Source of the DNA: Schistocerca nitens
Lineage: Eukaryota > Arthropoda > Insecta > Orthoptera > Acrididae
Reading direction: 5' to 3'
Assembly (NCBI RefSeq): GCF_023898315.1
Contig: NC_064614.1
Span: 378,509,348-378,573,347 of the forward strand
DNA length: 64,000 nucleotides
The position numbers and the translations under genes are program-made. Shown here one piece after another: positions 12,328 through 23,804 of this stretch (the stretch's first letter is position 1; the number at the start of each line of letters is the position of its first letter). The notes under the pieces were generated by a model. The model saw only the letters and a list, made by a program, of their open reading frames with translations, did not search any database and was not told the origin of the DNA.

Positions 12328-12696
12328 GCCACACGGGGTAGCCGCGCGGTCTGAGGCGCCTTGTCAAAAAAAATGGTTCAAATGGCTCTGAGCACTATGG
12401 GACTCAACATCTGTGGTCATAATTCCCCTAGAACTTAGAACTACTTAAACCTAACCGACCTAAGGACATCACACACATCCATGCCAGAGGCAGGATTCGA
12501 ACCTGCGACCGTAGCAGTCGCGCGGTTCCTGACTGAGCGCCTAGAACCGCTAGACCACCGCGGCCGGCGAGGCGCCTTGTCCCTCGGGCATGAGTGTGTA
12601 TGTGTGTTGTCCTTATCGTAAGTTAGTTTAAGTTAAATTAAGCAATGTATAAGCATAGGGACCGATGACCTCAGCAGTTTGGTCCAATACGACCTT
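12328..12696 (+). mobile_element. Outer SINE, split by another SINE
   Basis: The head 'gtagccgcgcggtctgaggc' and the remainder 'ccctcgggcatgagtgtgta' with 'gggaccgatgacctcagcag' form one plus-strand SINE. It is broken at the tRNA anticodon region by the minus-strand SINE at 12366-12568. Removing that insert and one copy of its 13-bp duplication restores an uninterrupted SINE order. The ends of the outer element are approximate. Confidence 0.75.
12366..12568 (-). mobile_element. Inner SINE (full length) nested in a SINE
   Basis: Minus-strand SINE with a complete tRNA-like head ('ccgcggccggc' edge, 'gattcgaacctgcgaccg' inverted B box) and the tail seen as 'aatggttcaaatggctctga'. The 13-bp duplication gaggcgccttgtc flanks it at 12353-12365 and 12569-12581. 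An A-run sits at 12366-12372. Confidence 0.9.
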
Positions 12697-13904
12697 AGCA
12701 CAAATTTCCAAATTTTTCACGAACATTTTTGTACTTTCTTCTTTCACCGATCAACTGAAGTATTTTTTTTGTTTCTTCAAAGTTTTCTTCTTTCTACCTA
12801 TATTTTTCTTTTCAACTTCTGTGACTGCGCTTTTTAGAGATATCCATTCCGCTTCAACTGTACTGCCCAATGAGCTACTTCTTATGTCTGTATCTATAGC
12901 CTTAGAGAACTTTAAACGTATCTCGTCATTCCTCAGTACTTCCGTATCCCACTTTTATGCTTATTAATTTTTCCTGACTAATCTCTTAAACTTCAGCCAA
13001 CTCTGCATTACTACTACGTTGTAATCTGAGTCTATATCCGCTCCTTGATACGCCTTACACTCTAGTATATGATTTCCAAATCTCTGACTGACAATGGTAT
13101 CATCTAGCTGAAATCTCATATCATACGGCCTTTTCGAATTATACTTTCTCCTCTTGTTATTCTTGAACAGTGATTTCGCTATTACTAGCTGAAATTTATT
13201 ACAGAACTCACTTAGTCCTTCTCCTCTCTCATTCCTTGTCCCAAGGCCATATTCTTCCGTAACCTTTTCTTCTACTCCTTCCCACACAATTGCGTTCCAG
13301 TTCGCCATGACTTTTAGATTTTCATCTCCCTTTTGCTTACTGTATTACCCTTTTGATATTCTCATATATTTCTCTCTCTTTATCTTCAAATTGCGCCGTC
13401 GGTATGAATTCTGATTAGAACAACCTTATCACTGAACTGTTCGCAATAATACACTCTGCCCTACATTCCCGTGCATTTTCTGGCTTCTATACCACGTTCA
13501 AGAGTGTGACATTCCACGCTCCGACTCGTAGAACGTTACTCTTTCGTTGGTTATTCAGTCTTTTTAATGGTCACCTTCACCTTGTCAGTGCCCTCCCAAA
13601 GATGCATACGGGGATCTATTCGGGCCTCTTTTGCCAATGTAGAGATCATCTTGACACGCTTTCCGTTACAGGGCACATGTCGGTGGGTATACGTTATGTG
13701 TCTTTCATGCAGCGGTTTCCGTTGCCTTCTGCATCCCCATGCCGTTAATCACTGTTAATCCTTCCCCCTTTAGAGGCAGTTTCCCACCTCAAGGACAAGA
13801 GAGTGCCCTGAACCTCTGTCCGCTCTTCCGCCCTCTTTGACGAGGCCGTTGGCAGAACGTGGGTGACTTTTTATGTCGGGAGTCTGCGGCCGCCAATGCA
13901 GATT

Positions 13905-13995
13905 ATTAATAAAAATTTGGTGGGTTGCGGATTCGGAACGCGGGACCGAGGGTGTTTTGATTTCTAATCAAAGACTCTACCTTTTTTTTTTTTCG
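13905..13995 (-). repeat. tRNA-like (SINE-type) fragment
   Basis: On the minus strand 'ggtagagtctttgattagaa' followed by 'tcggtcccgcgttccgaatc' resembles a tRNA half with a decayed B box. A T-run (A-run on the minus strand) adjoins it at 13983-13994. It is too diverged to be a functional tRNA. It may be a SINE head or part of the adjoining LINE family. Confidence 0.4.
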
Positions 13996-14156
13996 ACTCC
14001 AGTTATACTGGTTTCTCCTTCCAGTAAACAAAAATGAGTCTCCTTCGTCTTGTTGGCGAAGAAGCAATCTTTTGGAACAAAAAAAAGTTTCTCAGAGCCA
14101 AAATCAAATTTCTTTTTCCTTTAAGAACAAATTATGAGGAATAAATAAGGAAAAGT
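13996..14156. other. Unassigned spacer between LINEs
   Basis: Short stretch between two T-rich runs. It contains no frame or motif that I recognise. Confidence 0.4.
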
Positions 14157-14333
14157 TTTTTTTTTTTTTTTAATTAAAGTCGTCGTGCGACTTGTAGTTA
14201 AAGTCCAGTTCTTACAGGAGCTCCTGAAGTGTGTCCGCCTACAGCATGCCAGCTCGTCCAAACGTGTCTTCTCTGGCGTAGGCGTGGTTTCTGGGTAGCA
14301 GATCTATTCAGTTCGGTTCGGTTTAGACAGTTT

Positions 14334-17300
14334 TCAGCTTCTCAGGGCTTGGACGTTCCAGCTACTAGATGGGTAATGGAAAGTGCTCCGTAAGAAATTG
14401 GAAAAATATTGTTTATAGCGTGGGTTGCGTATCAGGACGCAGTGTCGTTCGTTGAGATAAGTCCAATATCCTAGCGTAGACTTGTCGCCAGAAGTAAAAA
14501 GATAGCGGATCGTGTGGCCACAGATCCAATTCACAGAGTGAGTTTTGGCGGAGGGGTAGAAAGTCTTATCGGGGTACAAAAGCATGTGGACGTCGATCTG
14601 AGCCGGTGTCTGGGGAGTAAGAAACGCCAAAATTCGCCGCGCAAGTGTCCAGACGTCGAGCGCTGTGCCACAGTGGAACCGGTGGACATCCGTGTCATCC
14701 ACTCCACAGTGGGTACAGAGGGACGAATCGGCGAGATGGATGCGGTGCAGACGATCTCGGTTAACTTGTTTGCCATTCACGGTGATGTACCACGCTGATT
14801 GAACGTCTGATTCGAAAAAACGCGCATGGATCGCCTTCCATATGTGTCGCCACACGTACTGTGGATACTTACGTTCGATGGGGTTGGACGGGCGGCACTG
14901 TTGTAACAATTCGGAGACTGTTTTCGTGAGGTACAAACGTGTAAGTGGTAAGGACCGGTAGATATAACTGAACTACAGGAAAAATCGTTGGATGTAATAA
15001 AAGGGGGTTGGAATGGTCGATACCAGTACTGGGGCGGACAAGGAGGCCGGCGCAAAGTTGTGAAGCAGGAGGCTATTAAGGCTCGGCGGGCAACGATGCC
15101 AAAGTTTTAGTTGGGAGCTGACGTATAGTGCCTTGACACGAGTCGGCACGTGGATGAGCCCCACCCCGCCACGACCTCGTGGCAGTGCAACGGATTCATA
15201 CTGCACCTTGAATAACATCCCTGAGCTGACGAAGGAGCCGAAAGCCATCAACAGTCGTCGCGCCTGGAGATTTGGGACTGGTAGTACTTGATCCACGTGT
15301 GGTATACGGGAAGCATGATACATGTTCACGTATTGCGCACGTTGGATAACGTCGAGAGCTCGTAGCCGGTGATCTGCGAGATTTGCTCTGATTGTCTGTA
15401 GCAAGCGTCTACCATTGATAGTCGCTGAGCGGCGCAGGTCTGCTGTGAAATCAAGTCCAAGACACCGTATGGTGGCGGCGACACTAAGGGGGGCAGCGCA
15501 TCTCTCCGGCAAGCCCTCACCAATGAGCAGGACCTTGGATTTTGACACGTTGAGGCAGCTCCCCGACGCTTCGCCGTAAGTCGTCACCCATGTCAGTGCG
15601 CTCGTACTTCATCTTCACTGCGCAGATATAGTACTATGTCGTCTGCGTAGGCTGTACAAAAAATCGGTGGCCTTGCACAGCCATGCCTTCCAAACGTTGG
15701 CGCATGCCCTGGAGCGGGGGTTCCAAGGCGAAAGCATACAAAATCGTGGAAAGAGGGCATCCTTGTCGTACAGATCGTGCGATGACCAGGGACGGTGTAA
15801 GGCGACCACTGTACATGATTTTAGAGGTTGCACTACTCAACACACGCATAACCACTGTGACAATACCGCCAGGAAAACCCAGATGCTGAAGAACTGTCCG
15901 TAAATAGAAGTGGTCAACACGGTCGAAAGCCTGGCTAAAGTCCAGCGAAGCCAAGGCGCCAGGGAGACGCTGATAATGCGCAAATGCTATCATGTCTCTG
16001 TAACGGCAAAGGGCCGTGCGGATGTTGTTGTCGCCTCCTAGGGAGGTCTGGTCGCAGGATGTGACGTAACGTGCGACCTTCTTGAGTCGCGATGCCAGTA
16101 GCCGTGTGAATATTTTCATGTCGCTGTTGACCAAGGTAATTGGTCGATAGTCCTGGACCCTCGATAACCCGCGCGGTTTATGTACAGGGATAATAATGCC
16201 TTCTAGAAAGGCGCTCGGGACCCCTGTCATCGGTGACATCAGCTCTTGTGCGATTGCCGTCCACGTGGAAGCCAACGAATAGTGAAAACTTTTATAAAAT
16301 TCGATGGGTACACCGTCAGGTCCAGGAGATCAGTTATCGGAACCCGTCTTGATATCGTCTACCACTTCATCTGTGGTTACGTCGTCTTGGAGGTCATGCA
16401 CTGCATCCTCCGGAAGAGTGTTCGTTGTAAGCTGAGCGACTTCTGTGATCAGTGCTGCAGAATGCGGTACGGCTGCGTATAGCCCAGCAAAATGAGCATG
16501 GAGAGTACGACCGATGCTTTGTTGGGTGTCGTGCCGGCGCCCTTCCACATCAGTGAGGACTTGGATCAGAGCTCGTCGTCGTCTTTGTCTTTCCTGAAGG
16601 AGGTGGTACATCGGCGGACGTTCTTGAGGGATTCGATTAGAAGCTCGAGAACGGACTACAGTGCCTTCCAAGTTACGCCGCATGATCAAGGAGATCTGCG
16701 CCTTCGTGCGATGGACCATCGACTGCCGGGCTTGCGAGAAAGGCATCGTCGTACAGTCACGTAGAATGGTGTAGTAGAAGTGCAGGGTATTAGTTTGCCA
16801 CGCCTTTAATTCCTTCCCATAACTCATCAGAGTCTTCCTGAGGGTCGGCTTTGCGCAGGAGAGCCACCATGATAAGGTGGAGTCCTAGGCTACTCGACGA
16901 CGGTGGCAGCGTGCCCACGCTTCTTCGACCATACGGCGACAGTCTGAGGAGGTCAGGTGAGCGACATTGTTTCCACAGACCACGACTATGCCACACTTGC
17001 TGCCGGCCGAGAGTGACGTCACAGAGGTACGCATCATGGTCTGAAAAGGCCAAGGGCCAGACTTCCGCATGGCGTGTGCCATCAGCAAGGGAGCGGGTAA
17101 CGTAGATGCGATCTATGCGGCTTGACGAGTGAGAGGTGTAGAATGTATAGCCCGGTTGAATTCCGTGGAGCTTCTTCCACGTGTCAACAAGTCGTAGACG
17201 GTCGATGACCACTGAGAGAGATGCACAAGGGGAATGTCGCGGGAGTTGGTCCGCGGGCTCTTGAGTTAAAATCCCCACCCAGTACCAAATCGTCCTGCGG

Positions 17301-17651
17301 ACCGGTGAAGAGGGGTGTGACGCTTTCGGCAAAAAAAGTTTGTCGGTCATGACGGCGGCCAGTGCCGGACGGAGCGTAGATATTAATAATAAGCACGCTG
17401 AACAGTGTGAGGGCCATACCTCGCGCAGTGGGGAGGTAGATGACGTCCTCTGCAGGGAGTCCGTCGCGCAGCAGGATGGCGACGCCGCTACCGGTGTCGG
17501 ATGCGGGGGAAACATGGGCGTTGTATCCGGTGGGAACTAAGAAGTTAGCCACAAACACCTCTTGTAAGAATGCTATATCCACATCCGCAGAGTAAATAGT
17601 GTCTCTAAACATGGCCAGTTTATGGGGGCCACGAATGGTGGCAAGATTCAT
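14334..17651 (-). pseudogene. Tx1-type LINE ORF2 (endonuclease plus RT), broken
   Basis: The endonuclease opens with MNLATIRGPHKLAMFRDTIY and FLQEVFV (17184-17651). A shift near 17270 moves the frame to the piece at 16790-17515, which holds RIDRIYVTRSLADG and the catalytic FSDHDAYL. Pre-RT lies at 16330-16827. The RT at 15634-16275 has PITLVNSDMKIFTR, motif A SLDFSQAFDRVDH and motif B SVRQGCPLSTILYAF. Another shift falls just at the YADD region (15590-15640, where YADDIVLYL can be read in a different frame). The C-terminal parts are 14973-15587 and 14334-14936, the latter with CTHCGVDDTDVHRFHC. About five frame breaks or stops separate the pieces, so no functional ORF2 can be made. Confidence 0.8.
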
Positions 17652-17898
17652 CGTGGCGATACGATATTGCTGTATACGGCCATCCTCAGTATTTGCAGAA
17701 CGTGCGGTAGAAGTAGCCGGCAGGTGGAGACCCGCCGGTGGTCCCGCAGTAGTGATAATTACTGGCGGGGCGCCAGCCCCAATGTCGCCGAGGTGGACTC
17801 CTGTGCAGACACGCTGGCAGTCTGTTCCACTTCTTCTTCAACGTCATCGGCCCAGGAAGCTGACGACGTGGACATTTGACGGTCACGGGTGTTGTGGA

Positions 17899-19053
17899 TT
17901 ACGCAACATGAGTGGCAGGCGGACCGCCGTCATCATTCGTTGACAACGGCAAGGACACGTCCCTGGCTGGAAGAGTAGGCGTCACAGGAGGGGCGTCTGT
18001 TGCTGCCGCATCGCGTGACTGGACGCAATGTGGGAGATCACCGTCAGACATCAGGTCGACATCTCGCGGGGCCGTCTGAGAAAGGGCGTCATCGGAAGGC
18101 GTTCGTCGTCGTTTCCTGTGTTTGCGAGGCGACCGCTGTTTTCTGATGTGGCCTTCTGAATCAGAATGTGGTCGCCCGTCGTCTGACGCCGAACCCGTCT
18201 GGACAAAGGCAGACGTCGGCACGACACCGAGGTCGACGTCCATGGTTCCAACACGAACATCGGTTTCGGTCTGCAACCCGGACGGTCCTGAAGCGAGCAC
18301 TGGAGGCGACGCCGTGCTTGTGTCCTCGGCGCGTTGTGCTGCGGCGGGTGGCGTTGACGATGCTGCTGGCGCAATCGAGATTGGTACGACGGGGTCCTGT
18401 TCAACCTTGGCGTAGGTGATGGGTAAGGACGTGACGGTCGAAGCCTGGGTCTCTTCACGTAACGGCGTCTGTATTAAACGGCGGTGTAAGCATTCGGAAC
18501 GTACATGTCCCTCCTGGCCACATCCTGCGCACGTTCGTGGCTGTCCATCGTACATGACGATGGCCCTCACACCTCCAATCAGCAGGTACGATGGGACATG
18601 TTTCGTCAGCTCAATTTTTATTTGCCGGACGCCATTTAATACGGGGTAGGTCGTAAATGTTTGCCACTTCTCCGCGACGTGACCCAAGACGGTGCCATAT
18701 GGTTGGAAAGCGGCAATGACCACATCCTGCGGCACCTCGAACGGGAGCTCAAACACCCGCAATGTCCGGAGACCGAATCCAGCATGGGCGACTGTCACAG
18801 CACCCATATGTCCATCAGAGTGTTTAAATTTCAGTCCGGTGGCATGACGGTGAATTATGTCATTGCAAATTTCCTCCGTCGACATCTTGATGTAGACAAC
18901 ACTTCCAGTGATGGAAAAATGTATGCCGATTACGTCCTGAGGGTTCAAACGTAGATCCTCACGTATGAACTGTTCGACTTCGAAAGCTCTGGGTCGTGGA
19001 TGTTCGCCCTGAAACGTTACTTTGATCGTTGCACGGTGGTAGGAGTGCGCCAT
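17899..19053 (-). CDS. Tx1-type LINE ORF1 (nucleic-acid-binding gag-like protein)
   Basis: Open frame of 384 codons from the ATG at 19053, which begins MAHSYHRATIKVTFQGEHPR. I chose this start because it opens the conserved domain; the frame runs 19 codons further upstream without another ATG. The N-terminal half looks like an RRM-like LINE ORF1 domain (RTLRVFELPFEVPQDVVIAA, YGTVLGHV). One knuckle, CAGCGQEGHVRSEC, fits CX2CX4HX4C near residue 190. The C-terminal half is Pro/Ser/Thr-rich with a basic patch RSPRKHRKRRRTPS that could bind RNA or direct nuclear import. ORF1 proteins coat the LINE RNA. It is intact although its ORF2 partner is not, which suggests modest age or chance survival. Confidence 0.8.
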   Translation of the reverse strand: MAHSYHRATIKVTFQGEHPRPRAFEVEQFIREDLRLNPQDVIGIHFSITGSVVYIKMSTEEICNDIIHRHATGLKFKHSDGHMGAVTVAHAGFGLRTLRVFELPFEVPQDVVIAAFQPYGTVLGHVAEKWQTFTTYPVLNGVRQIKIELTKHVPSYLLIGGVRAIVMYDGQPRTCAGCGQEGHVRSECLHRRLIQTPLREETQASTVTSLPITYAKVEQDPVVPISIAPAASSTPPAAAQRAEDTSTASPPVLASGPSGLQTETDVRVGTMDVDLGVVPTSAFVQTGSASDDGRPHSDSEGHIRKQRSPRKHRKRRRTPSDDALSQTAPRDVDLMSDGDLPHCVQSRDAAATDAPPVTPTLPARDVSLPLSTNDDGGPPATHVA

Positions 19054-19195
19054 GGTGTACGTTAGTACTGGACTCGATAGACAGAAACACCGCGACGCGG
19101 AAGTAAACACCGCCGAGAGCGGGGCGTCGGACGGCGCGCGGAGCAGCTCCGCACGCTAGCACGGCTGTGAGCCGACTGACCCCTAGAGCAAATGT

Positions 19196-20860
19196 GCACC
19201 CGTTTTGTATAACCACATAAATGTATGTCTATTTGTTCTCGCACCCTACACCGTACACGTAATATGGGATGGGTTAGGGGAAGAAAAGGTTACCTTGGCA
19301 AAAGATATCAATCCCCACTCACCCTGATATAAAGAAAAGTCTTATGGTCCGCCCAGGAATAAATCAATGTCCAGAAATTTTATGCCTCCCCCCCTCAAAA
19401 AAAAAATATATTGTCTGTATGGTTTTCAGCCATATGATATTATGTACTGTATGCTATGGCCGGTGAATCTTCTGAATTTTCTGCAGAGGATCAGGGACTT
19501 TAGCTTATGAACCGAAAGTTGCAAGTGTGCCAATGCCTTGCATCTAAGAGAGCTCACTGTGCTGTTTGAATAGGGTTAACTCATAAAAAAGCACGAATAT
19601 ATAAAGATGTTTTGATTTAAATGTCGTTGAACCTCACTTAAGTGTGATTTGCACACTACCCATGCAGATGTAGATATAAAATTTGGCGAGGACGCCTTTT
19701 ATGTGCTATGATTGGAACATTTTTCATTCTGGTTTCCATCTTGTATTCTACCATCCTTTTAACGTTAGACCGCCGTAGCTTTGCAACAGATGTAGATTTT
19801 TGTTGTGAAGACTGATCCGATTCAGATTGTTTTATTGTCTTTCGGACCAAGTTTCTTATATCATGGAAATTGATAAAGCTTTCAGGAAACAACAGGACGA
19901 CCATTAATTATATATATTTGCCCACGTTATTACACAGTTTGCACCGATTTGGACAAGCTTGAACATGGAAGAGACGCAAGTGTTTTTTGCACCTAAAGTC
20001 CAGTTATTTTTAAGCGAGTTTTCAAACTTATCGTAATAATGCATTTTTTATTCTCCGTGCGTTCAGTGCATGTAAGAACGTCTTTCACGTGCAACATTTA
20101 GCTCTACGTTAAAGCATATTATCCAGACCACGGATAAAGGTATCGAATAAAAAAATTCGTTTTAACTTTATCCATTTATCTACTTCCCTGCAAAGTTTGA
20201 ACTGATTCATACAGTTTTAAAGTACGGAAGTGGTCCGATTCAAAAACCTCCGAGAAAAACATTTTTTCTGTGTGTTTGCACGTAAAATCCGAACGGTGCA
20301 CATACAAAGCGCACAAACAAATGTGCCAGTAGCTGAGCATCAGTTTCACCCCAATTAAAACCATTTACCAAAGGAAATTATCGAACCGCACAATTTGCTT
20401 GGGCACCAGCTCTCGTCTGCTATTCAAATTTTGCTCAATACAGTGTAACGTAGATGTGATAAAACAGGCGTTCGAATGTTATACAAATTGCACCTGTTCC
20501 ACGCTAAACGAAAAACTTATTGCCCCGTGTTCCTAGCTAAAACACCCAACTGCGATTCTGCGCGTGAAATTTTCAGACATATTTGTTACAGCGCTTCGAC
20601 TGATTTGAATCACTGTATCTTGAACGACGATGTGGTGTGCGATGGAAAGCGACCAACAAATTTAGTTGAATTGTTTATACTATTGTTGAATTTTTCAAAA
20701 GTTCCCACATTTCGCACTAACCAGTGCGCATAGCGATTTAGACAGTATTCTTATAAGGACTTGTAAAATTACCATCAGTAATACCAGAAAGATGCAGAAT
20801 ATGCGGGGTATTTACTGCGACAACAAGCGACGATGTGCTCCAAATTCCTGTTCATGTGTC
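19196..20860. other. No recognisable gene
   Basis: AT-rich, apparently single-copy sequence. Frames of at most 85 codons (20476-20733, 19656-19904) show no motif. I see no transposon ends. Confidence 0.55.
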
Positions 20861-21235
20861 GTAGCGCAGTGAGCTCTGCTGCCCGGGTATTCAGCGCTGA
20901 GTATATTCGGTGCAGCCCGATGGCAGAGCCTGGAGAGGGGGTGCCGTGTAAGCCCCACTGATACCCTCTGCTAGGCTGCCTGCGCGGCGTTAAGCAGACA
21001 GGTGCGCGGCCCGCGGATAACAGCAGTCTGCGTCAGCTGGAGCGAAAGCGCCGCGGAGCGACTGCTGCGCGCTCAGATGCTGCCGATACTGACACAGCGG
21101 CTGTCTCGCTGGCGGAAGAGGGGTAAGGAGAGGGGGCAAGGGCAAGGGAGAATCAAAACTCACAGCCAACCTCACCACGCCATCCAACATCAACACCACC
21201 ACTGTCACCTAGACCTTCTCTGCCTTCTTTAATTT
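20861..21235. other. GC- and CpG-rich non-coding patch
   Basis: GC content rises sharply, with many CG dinucleotides ('gcgcggcccgcggata', 'aaagcgccgcggagcgactg'), then falls to a CACC-rich edge. Frames on both strands are short and domain-free. It could be a CpG island or a remnant of a GC-rich repeat. No promoter element was recognised. Confidence 0.4.
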
Positions 21236-21512
21236 TTACTTATATTTTACACATCTAGTTCTGTAGGATCAAACTGAGGATCAAATTTCCATAATCACGG
21301 GAAGGGTCAATTAATAAGTAATACATGAAATAAAAGTCCAAATTTGTCCTATGTGGTCGACAAGGCTCTGAGTACATATTAACGTAATCAACAACATACA
21401 ACTTGGTGCTGCTAAATTTTTTTCCAGAAACACTCTGAAACGCCCTGCTAAACCCGCAGGGCAGGACAGGTGGTTTAAGTTGTGGAAAGGGGCCGAAATA
21501 AGCGCCTGTCAG

Positions 21513-21676
21513 CCGGCCGGGGTGGCCGAGCGGTTCTAGGCGCAGGTTCGAATCCTGCCTCGGGCATGGCTGTGTGTGATGTCCTCAGGTTAGTTAGGTT
21601 TAAGTAGTTGTAAGTTCTAGGGGACTGATGACCTCAGATGTTAAGTCCCATAGTGCTCAGAGCCATTTGAACCATT
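21513..21676 (+). mobile_element. SINE with deletion in the tRNA head
   Basis: Starts 'ccggccggggtggccgagcg' and ends 'agagccatttgaaccatt'. The 14-bp duplication taagcgcctgtcag flanks it (21499-21512 and 21677-21690). Compared with the SINE at 54.3 kb it lacks about 34 bp between 'tctaggcgc' and 'aggttcgaatcctgcc', so the anticodon region is gone although A- and B-box regions remain. Confidence 0.92.
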
Positions 21677-21690
21677 TAAGCGCCTGTCAG

Positions 21691-22219
21691 TTTCACCCGA
21701 ACATACAACCTTTTATATTATCAAATTTTACAAGAGCCAAGAAAAAAATTTCTTTAAAAAAATACACAGCTTTAGTTTTGGAGCTTAATTAACGGCTGAA
21801 TGCGCCTTAAGGGTAAGACCACTTTAATTTAAAAACGGCTGAAAGACAATAACTTAAAGCTCAACGAAAATGAGAAATTTAAATGGTAAACCCTTATCTT
21901 AAAACAGTTCCTTAATTAGGGTGAAGGCCCAAATAATCTGACACTTCAAGAGCAAAACAACTTAAATTCAAAATCTGCTGAAGGCCCAACACTTAAGAAT
22001 CAATAACATTAGTTTTAAAAATGTCAAAGGCTTTGCGTAAAACAGTTCTTAAGTTAGGCTAAAGGCCCGAACCATCTGACGCCTTAAAGACAAAACAACC
22101 TTAATCTCAAAATCGGCTAGAAGCCATACAAGTACAAACAACAAGAACAAACAAGAAAAGGCAGTACGCCCAAGGGCCCTCTGAAGTTCCGAGGGTCGGC
22201 CTGGAATTCAAACACTAAC
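21691..22219 (-). repeat. LTR-like fossil fragment with repeated GGCCTTCAGCC motif
   Basis: The motif GGGCCTTCAGC or variants recurs on the minus strand at intervals of about 100 bp in AT-rich surroundings. The same motif recurs on the plus strand in the LTR-like stretch at 49.4-50.8 kb, so both probably derive from related LTR-type elements. Only a fragment is present, broken and without ends. Confidence 0.35.
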
Positions 22220-22233
22220 GCTCGCTTAGGTGA

Positions 22234-22639
22234 AAATGAAATGTCGTGTGAGGAGGGCCTCCCGTCGGATAGACCGCTCGCCTGGTGCAAGTCTTTCGAT
22301 TTGACGCCACTTCGGCGACTTGCACGTCGATGGGGATGAAATGATGATGATTAGAACAACACAACACCCAGTCCCTGAGCGGAGAAAATCTCCCACCCAG
22401 CCGGGAATCGAACCCGGGCCCATAGGATTGACAGTCTGGCGCGCTGACCACTTTTTTTTTTTTTTTTTTTTTTTCGTCATTGATCGTTGTGTTTGGTCGT
22501 TACGGACGTCGCAAGACATCCTGTTCAAGTTCGGTGGTTGATCCTTCCACTCAGTTTTTTCGTTACAGAGGCCAACCGGCTCTCTGAACGAACACGCTGA
22601 GCTACCGTGACGGCATCCACTCAGCTACCGGGGGCGGAT
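22234..22639 (-). mobile_element. Two different SINEs fused inside one target duplication
   Basis: On the minus strand a first SINE (22639 to 22452) has a head with 'gtagctcagcgtgttc' and ends in a run of about 22 A. A second SINE (22451 to 22234) follows at once, with its own head 'gtcagcgcgccagactgtca', 'gggttcgattcccggctggg', and a TCATCATCATT-type body. The 14-bp repeat gctcgcttaggtga brackets the pair (22220-22233 and 22640-22653). No duplication separates the two parts, which suggests that they were inserted together as a dimer. Confidence 0.8.
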
Positions 22640-22653
22640 GCTCGCTTAGGTGA

Positions 22654-23804
22654 GACAAGCAGTCGACCCAATCATTGTCGATCCGATGACAACCCAACCG
22701 ACAGACAGTCAACGGACCAAGCGACAGGATAACTTCCGCCCCACCCGACCAGCACACAACAGGGAGTTCAATGGAACAACAGAAGGTATCGGAGCTTACT
22801 CAACAGAATGGAGCAAGATACTGTACGCCTTTCTGCATAAGAGTCAAGGAGATGTGATCCAAATGCTGACTGGATTTCTGCCAAGTATAAACTTAGTGAA
22901 AGTTGCTAAAAATTGACAGTAAGCAAATATTTTTAACGATAAACGACATTAATGAAAATATACAGTCTGTTTATTGTGACGTGACACAACTAAAGCTCTC
23001 GAAAACGACGCATCGTACGTAGAAAAATTTCTAGGTGAAATGTTATTATTAGTAAAGGGGCATCTGTCTGCACTAACCACCCCTCCTGCGTGGGCTGGAA
23101 CTATTTTGTATGTTGAAATAGGAAATCCCCATTTTATAGCATATGGGGATTAAGCACCAAAAAGTACGTACGATTTACTCAAACTTTAGTTTTCCATTCG
23201 TGGTAAACAGCACTGGATTCGACAAATATTAGGTGTTCCTGTTTTTGCAATTGAGAGCCGACGCATTTGGTTCTACGTTACATTTACAATACAAACGTAA
23301 ATCTTTGTGTTCTGAGAGTTGATATTTACGGACGAAATTCACTTTAATGTTACATATTTGATTGAACAGACAGTACCGTTAGCCGTTTAAATGTCTGATT
23401 CAGAAATACGTATAGTGTGAATAACGACGTCGATGTAATAGAGCCCATCGGGAGGCCTGATTTCGGTGAGTCCTCTTGCCGCTCGCCATTGGAGGGTATG
23501 ATTTTGGTAAATATCCACGGCAGGTGCACCTGTCACTGTTACTTCATGGACATTGTACCCCATTACAGTGGTTGTGATTTTTATTCCCCAGGTAGCTGTG
23601 TAACACCCAGTGCTAGAGTTAAGATGATTGGATGGAAGCAAACTTCGAAATCAGTCACCGTGATGGCGGGGTTCGAGGGTGGCCACTGAAATCAAGCATT
23701 CTGATGATTTAGAGACTCACCACAATCGACCCGTAGGGAACAGAAAACTGCGTTATCACACAAGCAGTTTATCTAACAGAAATTTCAATGTCTAACCATA
23801 TTAT
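22654..23804. other. No recognisable gene
   Basis: Mixed-composition sequence. Frames at 22650-22916 and 23387-23689 are short, overlap on opposite strands and show no motif. Confidence 0.5.

Larger units (their letters stand above)
10795..13850 (-). mobile_element. RTE-clade LINE, copy 2 (long, degenerate)
   Basis: Minus-strand LINE. The 3' end at about 10795-10870 is 'gactgatgacta'-like sequence preceded by an A/G-rich tail (seen on the plus strand as CT-rich). The RT C-terminal piece is at 11162-11416 (LRVNRRKAKVMRSS, VDDVKEFCYPGSKRTNDRGS). The RT core near 11650-11850 is broken. The endonuclease C-terminal piece lies at 12964-13308 (GADIDSDYNVVVMQ, matching the usual ADIDSDHNLV box, with His changed to Tyr). 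Sequence above 13310 is probably the 5' part. SINEs at 12328-12696 interrupt it. Parallels copy 1 and is inactive. Confidence 0.7.
14157..19195 (-). mobile_element. Tx1/L1-group LINE, nearly full length
   Basis: Two-ORF non-LTR retrotransposon on the minus strand. The order is 5' region (about 19054-19195), ORF1 with a zinc knuckle (17899-19053), ORF2 with AP endonuclease, RT and a C-terminal CCHC (14334-17651), and a 3' UTR ending in an A-run (plus-strand T-run at about 14157-14171). The RT block SQAFDRVDHFYLRTVLQHLG and the phrase ITLVNSDMKIFTRLLASRL are typical of the Tx1/L1 group rather than Jockey or RTE. No target duplication was found. ORF1 is intact but ORF2 is broken in several places, so it is not autonomous now. 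Confidence 0.8.

Noticed and set aside
14514-14798. Plus-strand frames within 14.5-18.9 kb
   Set aside because: Shadows of the Tx1-group LINE on the minus strand.
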